From the NCBI RefSeq assembly GCF_033807715.1, contig NC_084590.1, positions 3,042,001 to 3,106,000 of the forward strand: a stretch of 64,000 nt of DNA. The letters are read 5' to 3'. A program made the position numbers and the translations under genes. Source of the DNA: Cololabis saira. Its lineage: Eukaryota > Chordata > Actinopteri > Beloniformes > Belonidae. The notes under the pieces are model-generated. The model searched no databases, was not told the DNA's origin, and saw only the letters and a list, made by a program, of their open reading frames with translations. Shown here piece by piece: positions 43,690 through 53,889 of this stretch. Numbering within the stretch: the first letter of the stretch is position 1; each line of letters opens with the position of its first letter.

Positions 43690-44142
43690 TTTTTTTTTTT
43701 TTTTTTTTTTTTTTTACCTTGTCTGCACACATATTATTGATTGATACCATGACGGTAGAAACCAAAAGTGTATATATGTGCATTATTACTATATGTAATA
43801 TATACATATATATACGCACACATATGCGTACACATACATAAATATACACATACAAACCCAGTGTTTTTTTTTTTTTTTTGGGGGGGGGGGGGGGAGGGTG
43901 GGGGGGGGGGGGTTGACGACATCCACTGCCAATCCAGGAAGCAGGAACACACGGAGACACACGTCAAGCACTGGAAATCTGCAACAAAAAACCACAAACA
44001 AAGCACGAAACCGGCACGGAGCCATCCAAAACACGAACAGCAATCGACCTAAATCTTGAGATCTGATCGCAGTCTGAGCTAAGCTATCACTACCGCTACC
44101 TAAACCCAAAAACTAGAGAGCCAGCATGCAGGTGAACAAGCC
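43690..44142. repeat. Left arm of ~1.6-kb inverted repeat
   Basis: After a poly-T tract (43690-43716), TTGTCTGCACACATATTA and then 43917-44142 pair with the complement of 44961-45265. TTTCCAGTGCTCGACGT on the right arm answers ACGTCAAGCACTGGAAA here, and CACCTGCATGC answers GCATGCAGGTG. The arm also holds a T/G homopolymer block (43865-43912). Confidence 0.7.
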
Positions 44143-44186
44143 AGTGTGTATGTCTATGTGTATGTGTGTGTATGTATATGATCATG

Positions 44187-44187
<1 letters not shown>

Positions 44188-44268
<81 letters not shown>

Positions 44269-44288
44269 CATGTGACTAAATGACTATA

Positions 44289-44373
<85 letters not shown>
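44188..44373. repeat. Two (TG)n arrays with 34-bp spacer
   Basis: (TG)n at about 44188-44264 and 44298-44373. Confidence 0.95.
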
Positions 44374-44377
<4 letters not shown>

Positions 44378-44385
44378 AACCAAAC

Positions 44386-44515
44386 AAAGCTCCACCTGAA
44401 GTGTATCTATAGTGGGGGAGGGGGGGAGCAACCCCGCCACCCGCGAGACCAGAGGCCGACAAGGAAGAGCCCGGAACCCAGGCCACCGGCAACCCCACAG
44501 AGGGGAGAAGTAGGA
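44386..44515 (+). repeat. Direct-repeat unit 2 (GC-rich)
   Basis: Second copy of the 43.27-kb unit. It is followed by a C-rich stretch containing CCCGGCGGCGGCCGAGG. Confidence 0.85.
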
Positions 44516-44877
44516 GGAAGGCAACCCACCGCCTGCGAGGACCCCCCCCCCACCCGGCGGCGGCCGAGGGGGCCCGCGGGCAGGGCCCGCATTAACTACG
44601 CATTAACTGAAAGCCACACCTCACACCAACGTACTTTTTTGTTGCTGTGGGTGTGTGTGTTTTTTTTGTAAATATATAAGGGGGATGGGGGGGGGGGGGT
44701 GAGCAGGTGTGTATGTCTGTGTAAATGTGTGTGTGCTAGGTAAAAACTAGGCTTTACCTGAACTCCATCCAGATAAGCCCAACAGTAAACAGTCCCAAAC
44801 GCAGGCTAGACAACGGACACCCCCCCCCCAGGCTGTCAATCCCTCCCATGGTACAGTAGATGTAGCATATTCAACAT

Positions 44878-44878
<1 letters not shown>

Positions 44879-44958
<80 letters not shown>
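44879..44958. repeat. (CA)n microsatellite
   Basis: About 80 bp. Confidence 0.95.
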
Positions 44959-44959
<1 letters not shown>

Positions 44960-44960
44960 C

Positions 44961-45268
44961 GGCTCGTTCACCTGCATGCTTTTTCTGTAGTTTTTGGGGT
45001 TAGTTAATTGCGGTAGCTTAGCTCAGATTGTGATTGGATCTCGAAACTTGAGACGGTTGCTGCTCGTGTTTCTGCCGGTTCCGTGCCGGTTTCGTGTCTG
45101 TTCTGTTTTTTTTTGTGTTTTTTTTTTGCAGATTTCCAGTGCTCGACGTTCCGCCTCCATGTGTGTTTCGCGTCCTGGATTAGCAGCGGATGTCACCCCC
45201 CCCCAAAAAAAAGAATGCCTGGTATTAACCATTAATATGTGTGCAGACAAGGGAAAAAAAAAAACATG
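44961..45268. repeat. Right arm of ~1.6-kb inverted repeat
   Basis: Complementary to 43717-44142 with moderate divergence. It ends in ATATGTGTGCAGACAAGG followed by an A-run, mirroring the T-run of the left arm. Confidence 0.7.
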
Positions 45269-46279
45269 CTACACTGGGGTTTTCCACAGGAAAACTACAC
45301 ATTACAACGACTGCATTTGTGATATATTTACATCATTAATTACTTAATCACATGCTTCTACAACTACGTCATTTTATGCCAGAAAGACCCAGAAATAGTT
45401 TATAAAGAGTGACATCCTGCAGGACATAACATTTTTTTTAGGATTTTCTGATGCAGACTCTTTCCTTCATGCAATGTTTTGTTACAGACAAACTGGATCT
45501 TTCTAGAATAAGCTGGTGGGACGAGTCTGTCCACCTGGACCACTGGACAGGTTTAGGAAGCATTGGTGATGGAAGGAAGCTGGGGGAGAGGTAAAGTTAC
45601 CCTCTTAAAATCTTTTTAAACCCTGATGTTAGACAGTGGATGAATATATAAATGAAGGCAGCAGAGTCTGACATCTTAACCATCTTCTCTTGAACTGAAG
45701 ATCCACAAGAATCACCCTGTTCTCTAAGTTCCATGTTGACGTACTTATTTCATTTTCATGAATATACTTTGTTAGTTTAAACAGTATTTCAACAGACATA
45801 AACAACAATAAGCATCATTTCAGTTTTTGTACATTCTTTATTTTTCATTCACTTTTTCCACAAAGTTGGATGGATGTTGGAAAACTATTTAGTTGTGTGT
45901 TTATCCAATTCAACGCGTAGTGACCATTTGCTTATCAAAAAGCCACCACCTGGCTGTAATTAGAGTTCAGTTATGACGCGTGCAAATACAAGCCTTTTCC
46001 AATGTTCCAATGTATTTTTATTACTTAGTGTTCATGCAGGTATTGCCACTTTGTCACTTGTAAACATAAAATAAACAAACATGAATATCCACCTGCTATT
46101 TCTCATTTCCTCTGTACACTCCCGCACAGTCAAAAAACTTTTGTCTCCACACAGACACCTGTGTGTGATTGCACCTTGATTAAGTAGACCCTGCCCAATT
46201 GATGGTATCAATACTCCCCCTAGTGGACGGAAGGCTGACCAAAAACACAAGATAAACACATTTGATACACAAATGGCTC
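45269..46279. other. Unclassified noncoding sequence
   Basis: A+T-rich; no gene recognised. The longest minus-strand frame (to 46032) lacks motifs and overlaps transposon sequence. Confidence 0.35.
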
Positions 46280-47280
46280 TTACACTTGCACGGAATGTTC
46301 GCTTTATAAACCACATTCCAGCTGGAAGGTTGCGCACGTGAATTTGCCTCATATCCCGCCCTCTACACGCCCACTTTCTACCATGAATGGTCAATGCAAA
46401 GCACCTGGCGACTGTATTTGCATATAAATGAGCCTGCTGAGCATGGGCAGTGCCACCTGCAGTCTGTTTCTGCTGTGTCAGGATGAATGAGACTTGTCGA
46501 GCAACCGTGCCATTAAATTTCACGGAGACCGAGATGAGATGTTGTGGATGAGGTGGAGGCAGGAAAACCACATTATTTGGTGGTCACAGTAGTGGCATCA
46601 CTAACAAAAAGAAAGCGAGTGAATGGCAGCACGTTGTTGCTGCTGTAAATGCCGTGAGTGCCACGGACTGATCTGTTGCAGAAATAAAAAAAAATAAGTG
46701 GTGCGATCTGAAGGGGGAGGCCAAGAGAAGAGTGTCCCGGTGTCGTACGACAGGTGTCGTGCCAAAAAGTGATTGCCTGCCAGAATCTGATTTCTGGCCG
46801 CGGGAGCACGCACAGCAGCCCGTTGAGCGATAGCGCTAAAACGTCAGATTTTCATATTATGAAGCTCAATAATGAGATCAAGTCACATTTAGGCAGAAAC
46901 AACCTTTCATTAACTGTATTTGGCCTTCAATCACTTTTTGGCACGACACTGGTCCGGCGTGTCCTGCACCGCAGCTGCAGCACCAGAGTCCTGACTGACG
47001 CTGAGCTTCAAACACAGAGGGACATGATCAGCACTATTATAAGTCTGATATGTGATGACATTCAAAGTATGACATGAATCTGGCTTCATTTCACCACCTC
47101 ACCTCCTGCGTCGCCAGTTCCCCATATCTTCAAAATGTTTGTGCGCTAGGGTCAAAGTTGGCATAAAGATAAGTACATTTTCCCGTTCGTTTTTTTTTTA
47201 AATCCCAACCTTTGCGTGGAAGGTGGCATGCTCATCTTTCAAGCCCTGTTTTGTGCGCAAGCAAGCTTTATAAATGAGGC
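46280..47280 (+). mobile_element. Harbinger-like element remnant with Myb-like frame
   Basis: The right end (TTTATAAATGAGGCC, about 47268-47281) matches the ends of the other Harbinger elements. The left end was not found. Inside, 46603-46810 encodes a Myb/SANT-like trihelix fragment, the usual second gene of Harbinger elements. Confidence 0.55.
46603..46815 (+). pseudogene. Harbinger Myb/SANT-like DNA-binding protein fragment
   Basis: The frame reads NKKKASEWQHVVAAVNAVSA, meets a TGA at 46669, then continues with VAEIKKNKWCDLKGEAKRR. The E-W-x-x-V-x-x-A-V-N-x-V and K-K-K-W-x-D-L-K words are the hallmark of the MADF/Myb-like trihelix encoded beside HARBI1. It is non-functional. Confidence 0.65.
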
Positions 47281-47282
47281 CC

Positions 47283-48026
47283 CTGGTCTGTTGGCTGGCA
47301 GGAGCTAGGCTAACAACGCCAGAGCTGGGCTAGCGCCGCCGTCTTCGCTGGGGGAGAACGCCGCCTGCACGGGCGGGAGGAGCGTCGGTGGGTCGTCTCG
47401 GGAGAGGGTCCCCGGCGGAGGTCGCCCGCTGCGAGCTGCGGGAGGTGGAGACGGTCGTTGCCGCAACAAGCGAGCCATTAATCAGCTACGGTCAGGTCTG
47501 ATTGACTACACCAACACACTGGAGTACCGGTATCAAAGGTTTCCATCATGACCTCCAACTAAGCGCGCCAACGAAAGTAAAAAGAGTGCACTCAAAATAA
47601 AAGACAGTTTGAGAAAAGACAAAACACTTTAAAACCCCGGGTTCTAGTTTTTTATTTTCTCTTTCAACACAAACTGATTGGATTTGTGCATTTTTGAACT
47701 GCTTAATACATTTCCAGGAAACCTAGAAACTAAGATCATTGTGTTGGGTTTATTGACTGGTGTTTCATTGTTTAAGTATTAGTTATTCTATGCAACTTCT
47801 GAGAGCTAGCAAGATTTGAAAGTGGCGCCTCCTCTAAGCCCCGCCCCCCCACACGAGCGCTCCGTCCAAAGCCACGCCCCCACAAACACGCATTATTAAA
47901 CATTTTGGACAGCACATTTACAGCAAAACTACCCCATGTCTCATTCACCTGTAAGCGAGGCCGGTTTTAGGGGGGGGCTGTGCCCACCCAAACATGCATC
48001 CTGCCCACCGGCGTTTCTATCCTGGC
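47283..48026. other. CpG-rich then A+T-rich noncoding sequence
   Basis: 47320-47480 is GC- and CpG-rich (GGGAGAACGCCGCCTGCACG) with no convincing frame. It could be a promoter-like part of an unrecognised retroelement. The rest is unclassified. Confidence 0.3.
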
Positions 48027-48176
48027 GAGTGCAGGTGCGGCTGGTGGAGCGCTGCGGTGCCGTGCAGGGCTCTAGAGCCACGGCTACGCCGTAGCCTACG
48101 GCGTACCCCACGGCGTACCCTACGGCGTAGCTGTGGCAACAGAGCCTGCACGGCACCGCTCCGCCAGCCGCACCGG
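48027..48176. repeat. GC-rich inverted repeat with CTACGGCGTA motifs
   Basis: Left arm (48027-48085, GGTGCGGCTGGTGGAGCG...) and right arm (48121-48176, ending CGCCAGCCGCACC) are near complements around a CCTACGGCGTACCCCACGG centre. It resembles the palindromic MITE at 27.6 kb in its CGGCGTA core. Confidence 0.7.
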
Positions 48177-48499
48177 CGCTCTCCGCTCTCGCCGTGATGG
48201 AGACGCCTACATCCCCACCGACCCCCATACAGCTTCCGAGCCGGAGCTGCTGCGGCTCTTCACGGCTGCCGCGGCTGTTCACTTGTCCCTGCGGGCTGCT
48301 GCTGGGCAGAGAGTCCTGCAGCAGCAGCAGCAGCAGCAGCTGACTAACGGCTCTGCTCCCTGCTCTCACAACTTCCTGGAAAGGTCACTAACCACCACTA
48401 GTCTGAGCTCAGGCTACATGTGGTTTGGTGCTATAGCCACGTCTGTATACAGAACCAAGAAGCAAAGACGAGGTCAGAGTTAATGAGTAAAATCCTGTT

Positions 48500-48505
48500 T
48501 TATTT
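48500..48505 (-). promoter_or_regulatory. Polyadenylation signal for the two-exon gene
   Basis: AATAAA on the minus strand, 83 bases beyond the stop codon at 48588-48590. Confidence 0.55.
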
Positions 48506-48587
48506 ATATTCACATTAAAAGTTGTATAAAGAGTTGCTGCACCAGTTGGGACAGCGAGTGTTGGACAGGTCAGCCAGACAGTTCCTG

Positions 48588-49666
48588 CTAGGATCCATGC
48601 TGTAGTTGGACCCGGCTCCATTTGGAGTCTTGATGAGCAGCAGGACGTTGTGGCTTGTACACGGCCAGCTGCTGGCGAGGGGGTGCCAGGACCTGAACCG
48701 GCTTCTGGGTCTTCACTTGCTCAGCAGGCTCCCTAAACCTCCTGATGGGAGAGCCACCGAGGTGCTGAGGAATGTTGTGGACCGTGGCCGGACCAGAACT
48801 TCCAGCTCTGCCCCCGGGGACTACCTGGGCTGGGATCCTGAAGTTGGACATACCTGCACTTCCAGTACCAGTCTGAGGGGAGCTGTGAGCGTTAGAGCGC
48901 CGCCGTGATGCCCTCTTTGCTGGGGCGCGAGCGTACGTCTGCATCCGTACATGGTTTCCACGTGGAGAAGCACCAACCGGGCTGAACAGGACGGAGCCCA
49001 TCAGATTGTAGCTGGAGGGACTTTTAGCAGCAACGATAGAAGGCTCCTGAGCTGCAGACGGGAGAGAAGCCGACCCAGAGGAGCTTCCTGTAGGACCAAA
49101 CATGGAGGCAGCGCTCCGAGGTAGAGGCTCGACAGCAGCTAGCGTAGCCTGCTGAGCTGACCCAGCTCCAGTTCTGCTCTTCCCACCTGGACCCTGCTGG
49201 TTCTGACTCACAGCAGTGAAGAGGACAGATGTCCTTTGTAGCTCAGGCTGGACATTGTCCTGGTTGGACACCAAGCTGCTCTGCATCGGTCCTGCAGAGT
49301 TCTGGGCTGGCTGGAAAGGAGTTTGTGTGTAGTCCCTGGTTGAAAGTCCTGGACCAGAACCCCTTCGGGCCGCAGGGGCGACGCTGAAACCTCGACTCTG
49401 GAATGGACGTGGAGACACAAAGACTTGTCTGACCTGGTTCTGGGGAGAGCCACCAAGTCCTCTTGGACGGCCATCTTGGTCCAGGAAGCCAACATGCCTG
49501 TTGTCTCTGGAGCTCTGGGCTGCAGGATAAAGACCATTAATCTGACATGAACCACAGCAGCAGGTGAACAGGTGTCGTACTCACCTGCTGAGGTCCAGAG
49601 GCAACGTGCACGCTCTGCTTGAGCCAGACAGACCAGCAGGATCCTGCTCAGGAACCAGGAGACCAA
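48588..49666 (-). CDS. Two-exon secreted, probably disordered protein (337 aa), family unknown
   Basis: Minus strand. Exon 1 is 49666-49585: an ATG and 27 codons with a signal-peptide look (MVSWFLSRILLVCLAQA, cleavage plausible after that Ala). It ends in GCAG|GTGAGT. Exon 2 is 49519-48588 after CCTGCAG|CCC. The 65-bp phase-1 intron keeps the frame, total 1,014 nt including TAG. The mature protein is rich in Gln, Ser, Pro, Gly, Ala and Arg. It has one cysteine just after the signal, none in exon 2, and no recognised domain, and its C-terminal ~70 residues are basic. Signal peptide, valid splice sites, a 311-codon open exon and a nearby AATAAA together argue for a real gene. Composition recalls disordered matrix or egg-envelope proteins, but that is only resemblance. 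A further upstream noncoding exon is possible. Confidence 0.55.
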
Positions 49667-50690
49667 CAGTCAGGAGAATAAAACCAGATCTACATGTCTG
49701 AATACAGCTGCAACTACGTACCCCAAACCAAGTCCACAAGCCATCTCCAGGAGTCTCCAGTCTGGTCCAGCACCAGGAACCCAAACACACTGAAGCTGTC
49801 CCTGCTGGTCTGGTTCTTATTGAAGCTGCAACCAATCAGTGTTTGATGAAGATGTTCTGCAGGTGTTGCTGCAGAGAGGTCAGGGTGGAGGCTTTAGAGA
49901 CCAACCCCCAATCCCAAACTCCACCCTAAACCCTCAAGCCCTGAACCCTTACAGACTTTAGTGACGTCAGCTGGAAGTGATCAAGTGTGAGAGGGTGTGA
50001 GGGCTCCAAATGGTAGAAATAGGAATGGGACAGGACTTAGCAGAAACCGGATTTATAAACTTCATTTAACATTTCAATTTACAAAATTCCTAGTCAGATC
50101 AAAATGTTCCGTACCGGTATTATAAGTTTGGGAATGATCATCCTACGGATGTTTGAAAACAAAGTGGTAGCCTATATAAAGGAGCATAAAATTCAACAAA
50201 GAACACAATTTAAATATGCACACAGTACAATATGTATTTCCTTGTTAATGTAGTGTCTTTCTTTCAATCTACCCATACCAGCGCATCCAGTATGCCAGGA
50301 TCAATCACAGAGTAATTTCATTTTTGTAAGAGAGCGTATAAATTGATGGTAACCTGAGCTAAATATTTCAGTTATATTATCACTATCTACTGCAACGTTT
50401 TTGTTCAACTTGCTGAAATTGTATAAATTTTGTGGTCATAAATAAATGAATAACCAAATTACTGCCTGACTTGTTTGTGTTGGATCTAAAACTGTCTTGC
50501 TAGTATTTACATGTATGCATTTCTGTTAACATAGGGAATCTTAATTCAAACACTGTACTCAGATTAAAGAAAAGCAAGTCTTGTTTATTCAACACCAGCA
50601 GGTCAACTGAGGATTTGTCTAATATCAAATGAAAACAAAATAAATTGAACCTCAAATTATGAATAAAAAAATGATGAAGAAAACTACATT
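49667..50690. other. Upstream of two-exon gene; no further gene recognised
   Basis: 49700-49835 may hold a 5' noncoding exon (a GT-type donor occurs at about 49730 on the minus strand). The rest is A+T-rich and unclassified. Confidence 0.3.
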
Positions 50691-50693
50691 TTG

Positions 50694-50800
50694 TCCTCCA
50701 TCTTCCCAAAAATGTCAATTAACTTAGATAACTGGTCATCCCTCTTCCTTTCCCTCTCCTCATCCTTTTCCTCAGCCTCTTTTCTTGTCTTTAGTGTTGA
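50694..50800 (-). pseudogene. C-terminal helix of a transposon-type DNA-binding protein (fragment)
   Basis: The minus strand encodes KTRKEAEEKDEERERKRDDQ followed by LSKLIDIFGKM and a stop. This charged amphipathic helix is typical of the C-terminus of Myb/SANT-like transposon proteins. The upstream frame is closed by a TGA within ~20 codons. Confidence 0.35.
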
Positions 50801-51059
50801 AGAAAGTCCAAAACTTCATTTGTCCTTTTTTTGGTTTTCTTCCCTCCGTTTGTTGGTCGCTCCTTGTTTGTAAAGGAAATATTAGGGCCGTTGAAAAATC
50901 ATCACAGGACAACAGTTTCTGAATTTAAATCCCCAGTGGGCTATGTATTTATATTTACAGGTGAACTTTCTTCTTGCAGTCGCACATTAATTCTTTTCCT
51001 CCGCCCCCTGTTTTGTTTACATTCTCTCTGGTAACCTCCTTTTATGTCACAACGCAATG

Positions 51060-51245
51060 AAAGGGGAGTTTTTCCTTGCCACTGTTTGGCTTAAGGTTTT
51101 TCTCCCACTAGGGGAGTTTTTACCTGCCATTGTTTATGTAATAACTGCTCGGGGGTCATGTTCTGGGTATGGGTCTCTGTAAAGCGTCTAGAGACAACTC
51201 TGTTGTATTAGACGCTATATAAATAAAATTGAATTGAATTGAATA
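51060..51245 (+). mobile_element. L2 3' UTR tail (5'-truncated insertion) in an RT fragment
   Basis: AAGGGGAGTTTTTCCTTGCC to TATATAAATAAAATTGAATT and the (TTGAA)n tail. It interrupts the Rex1-like RT frame to its right. Confidence 0.8.
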
Positions 51246-51246
51246 G

Positions 51247-51600
51247 AAGTCTGGCGGATGAGTCAGGGAGCTCCAGGTGTTTGTGAATGGAGTCCATGAT
51301 GAAGATTTTTGCATCATCAACGCTTCTGCCTGAGCGATATGCAAACTGGAGTGGGTCCATTAGGGAGTCAGTTGCTCTGATGACGTGCTGTTTTATGATC
51401 TTCTCCATGGCCTTCATCACCAGGGAGGTGAGGGCCACAGGGCGGAGATCGTTCAGAGTCTTTGGCTTATTTTTTGGGGATAGGGATGACTGTGGAGTGT
51501 TTCCACAGCTGTGGAACGGTGTGGCTGTCGAGGGAGTGTTGAAAAAGAGTCCGGAACACACTCCCTGCACAGTGCCTCAGGAGTCGGCCCTCACCACGTC
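51247..51600 (-). pseudogene. Rex1-like RT fragment
   Basis: The minus strand encodes NDLRPVALTSLVMKAMEKII, DPLQFAYRSGRSVDDAKIFI and HKHLELPDSSARLLF, the start of the RT domain, with a frameshift near 51470. It is cut by the L2 tail exactly before the first catalytic block. Confidence 0.8.
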
Positions 51601-51744
51601 CACGGTCCTGAAGGTGAGTGCAGAGCTACCAAATATTGCACTTTGCCTCAGCCTGAAATAAAACAGTCAATTCATGATACTTTCTCATCTCCTAATTTTG
51701 ATAGCTAATAATACAATGTCAGTGTTGTACATGAGAATACCATC

Positions 51745-52009
51745 CATCCATCCATCCATCCATTATCTATACCCGCTTTATCCTTTGCAGGGTCACGGGG
51801 GTCTGCTGGAGCCTATCCCAGCTCATTTCAGGTGAGAGGCAGGGGTTACACCCTGGACAGGTCACCAGTCCATCGCAGGGACACATATACAGACAAACAA
51901 CTAGACACACTCACACTCACACCTACGGGCAATTTAGAATCACCAATTAACCTACTATGCATGTTTTTGGACTGTGGGAGGAATCCGGAGTACCCGGAGA
52001 AAACCCACG
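51745..52009 (-). mobile_element. Retroposon with (ATGG)n tail and 15-bp target duplication
   Basis: CATGAGAATACCATC occurs at 51730-51744 and again at 52010-52024, flanking a 265-bp element. On the minus strand it starts CGTGGGTTTTCTCCGGGTAC and ends in (ATGG)n. The long direct repeat plus simple tail indicates LINE-mediated insertion. Confidence 0.8.
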
Positions 52010-52024
52010 CATGAGAATACCATC

Positions 52025-52692
52025 TTGGTAAAATAAAGCACTGTTTCCCATAATTCCAAACAATTAATAAACTAAATTTGACCAAACCCTCTTCCCACAA
52101 TACATTTATCATTATTTTATCAGTACCAATCTTAATTAAAAACAACTATTACTATACCTACCTATTTGATTACAAAATTATTGAACGTGATAAACATTAG
52201 TGGATAGAAAATTATCCAACATCTTCGTGTAGAAAATTAAATGTAATTAATTAACATTTGAATGGGAGATAAAGTACAAAATAATGACTTATGGCCACGA
52301 CCATTCAGTAGAGTCCAAGAATATTAAAAAAAGATTGATAAAAGATCAAAGGAAAATGGAGCTCCTTCCCTGACGGGCGGCGATACTGGACCCACTTTGG
52401 TGAGGATCCCAACTCTCCCCACGAATGCAGTTCCACCTGCTTTCACCTCGGAATGTTTCACATTTCCAACAAAACAAAACAAAACATTTTTTTCCAGGTT
52501 TAATGGTTCTAAATACACAGACAACAACTGCATTTACAGAAATCTTGAAGTTGTGAATCTTCAATAATATTTGGAATCATAAGCAACAGTACAGTTTTAC
52601 AAAGTTCTTGGAAAGTTCTACAGACACATCTAAAGCCGAGGAAGAACCGTAAAATACACATAAATGCGTGTAGGCCAACCCTAGAGTCCATA
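52025..52692. other. Noncoding 5' flank of the L2 copy
   Basis: No gene. 52490-52690 is also present at 60612-60812 and, rejoined to ORF2, at 63499-63691. Confidence 0.5.
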
Positions 52693-52842
52693 CAATGTCA
52701 GTGTTGTACATGAGAATACCATCCATCCATCCATCCATCCATTATCTATACCCGCTTTATCCTTTGCAGGGTCACGGGGGTCTGCTGGAGCCTATCCCAG
52801 CTCATTTCAGGTGAGAGGCAGGGGTTACACCCTGGACAGGAC
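52693..52842 (-). repeat. 150-bp duplicate of the retroposon 3' part with its flank
   Basis: Matches 51712-51862 including ~20 bp of unique flank (CAATGTCAGTGTTGTACATG), so it arose by local duplication rather than by a second insertion. Confidence 0.85.
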
Positions 52843-53112
52843 TGGAAACTGCTGCTTGCTGATTGGGTAACGTATTGCGTCACGCATCGCGTCACTTCCT
52901 GGTGTTTGCGGTCCGTTGCTGCTGCACGGCGTGCAGGCTCAGATCTCTCCCGACTTTTTATTTAAAACTTAGACTGTTTTCTGGTAAAATAGCACTATAT
53001 CTGGTACATTACTGTCTTTATTTCAACACTCGCTCATTTTCTCTTCCGTAACTTTCACTGTCACCAATCACCGATACATTTTCTGTCCGTTAGCCTCCGT
53101 TAGCATCTTAGC
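52843..53112 (+). promoter_or_regulatory. L2 5' UTR / probable internal promoter region
   Basis: CpG-bearing sequence (GGGTAACGTATTGCGTCACG) precedes ORF1. In LINEs this region carries the internal promoter. No specific elements were identified beyond CRE-like GCGTCACG words. Confidence 0.4.
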
Positions 53113-53889
53113 ATGGCCTCTCCGGCTCCCACCGCTTCACCGCTTTCCTGCTCAGTGTGTGAAATGTTTAGTTATTCCTCTACCTCCTTTAGTGAAGACG
53201 GTAAGTGCTTAAAGTGTAGTTTATTTGCAGGGTTGGAGGCGAGGCTCAGTCAGTTAGAGGTCCGGTTGGGCCAACTAAACCATAGTCCGAGAGCCTCCTC
53301 AGCTAACCAGGCTAAGCTAGCGGCGGACCGGCCCGTAGCAGCTGAGCGTAGCCGCTCCCCTGCAGCTCCCGAGCAGCCGGCCAGGCAGGGCAGCTGGGTG
53401 ACGGTTCGGAGGAAGACTAGTCTTAAAGGGCTCACAGAACACCACCACCCGCTTCATGTGTCTAACCGTTTTTCCCCACTCAGCGACACATCTGTTGAGA
53501 AACCGACCCTGGTGATTGGAGACTCTATTGTGAGACATGTGAGGCCGACTCCAGAGACCATAGTTAGGTGTATCCCGGGGGCCAGAGCGGGCGACATAGA
53601 AGCAAATTTGAAGCTACTGGCAAAGGGTAATCGTAAATATGGTAAAGTTATCATCAATGTCGGAGCTAACGACTCCCGTCTTCGCCAGTCGGAAGTAACC
53701 AGAATGAATATTGTCTCGGTGTGTAACTACGCCAAGACCATGTCAGACTCTGTAGGTTTTTCTGGCCCCCTCCCCAATCTGACCAGCGATGACATGTTTA
53801 GTCGCATGCTCTCGCTCCGCCGCTGGTTGTCTCAGTGGTGTTCAGAAAACGACGTGGACTTTATTGACAACTGGGACATGCTTTATTGA
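53113..53889 (+). CDS. L2 LINE ORF1 with zinc-ribbon-like start and truncated SGNH domain (copy 1)
   Basis: 258 aa. Cysteines C13xxC16 and C32xxC35 form a zinc-ribbon-like knuckle, followed by a short leucine-rich helix ([15 protein letters not shown]) and a basic, Ser/Pro-rich linker. The last ~125 residues are an SGNH-hydrolase-like (LINE esterase) domain: block I with GDSI near residues 136-139, and block III VGAND near 183-187. The frame ends at FIDNWDMLY, before the expected D-G-x-H block, so the catalytic Asp/His are missing and the esterase would be dead. In LINEs this protein is thought to bind RNA or assist retrotransposition. It overlaps the ORF2 frame by about 100 nt. Confidence 0.8.
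   Translation: MASPAPTASPLSCSVCEMFSYSSTSFSEDGKCLKCSLFAGLEARLSQLEVRLGQLNHSPRASSANQAKLAADRPVAAERSRSPAAPEQPARQGSWVTVRRKTSLKGLTEHHHPLHVSNRFSPLSDTSVEKPTLVIGDSIVRHVRPTPETIVRCIPGARAGDIEANLKLLAKGNRKYGKVIINVGANDSRLRQSEVTRMNIVSVCNYAKTMSDSVGFSGPLPNLTSDDMFSRMLSLRRWLSQWCSENDVDFIDNWDMLY

Noticed and set aside
46032..46571. 179-codon minus-strand frame
   Set aside because: Runs through Harbinger-element sequence antisense to its Myb-like fragment. No motifs.
48133..48483. Poly-Gln protein (CAG repeat at ~48316)
   Set aside because: Starts inside a palindromic repeat, has no recognised domain, and its end overlaps the 3' side of the two-exon gene. A host exon cannot be excluded but is not supported.
49208..49666. 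Unspliced reading of the 49.2-49.7 kb frame as a 152-aa protein
   Set aside because: Its second half is out of frame with the long open exon. The GTGAGT donor and CTGCAG acceptor give a better, frame-preserving spliced model.
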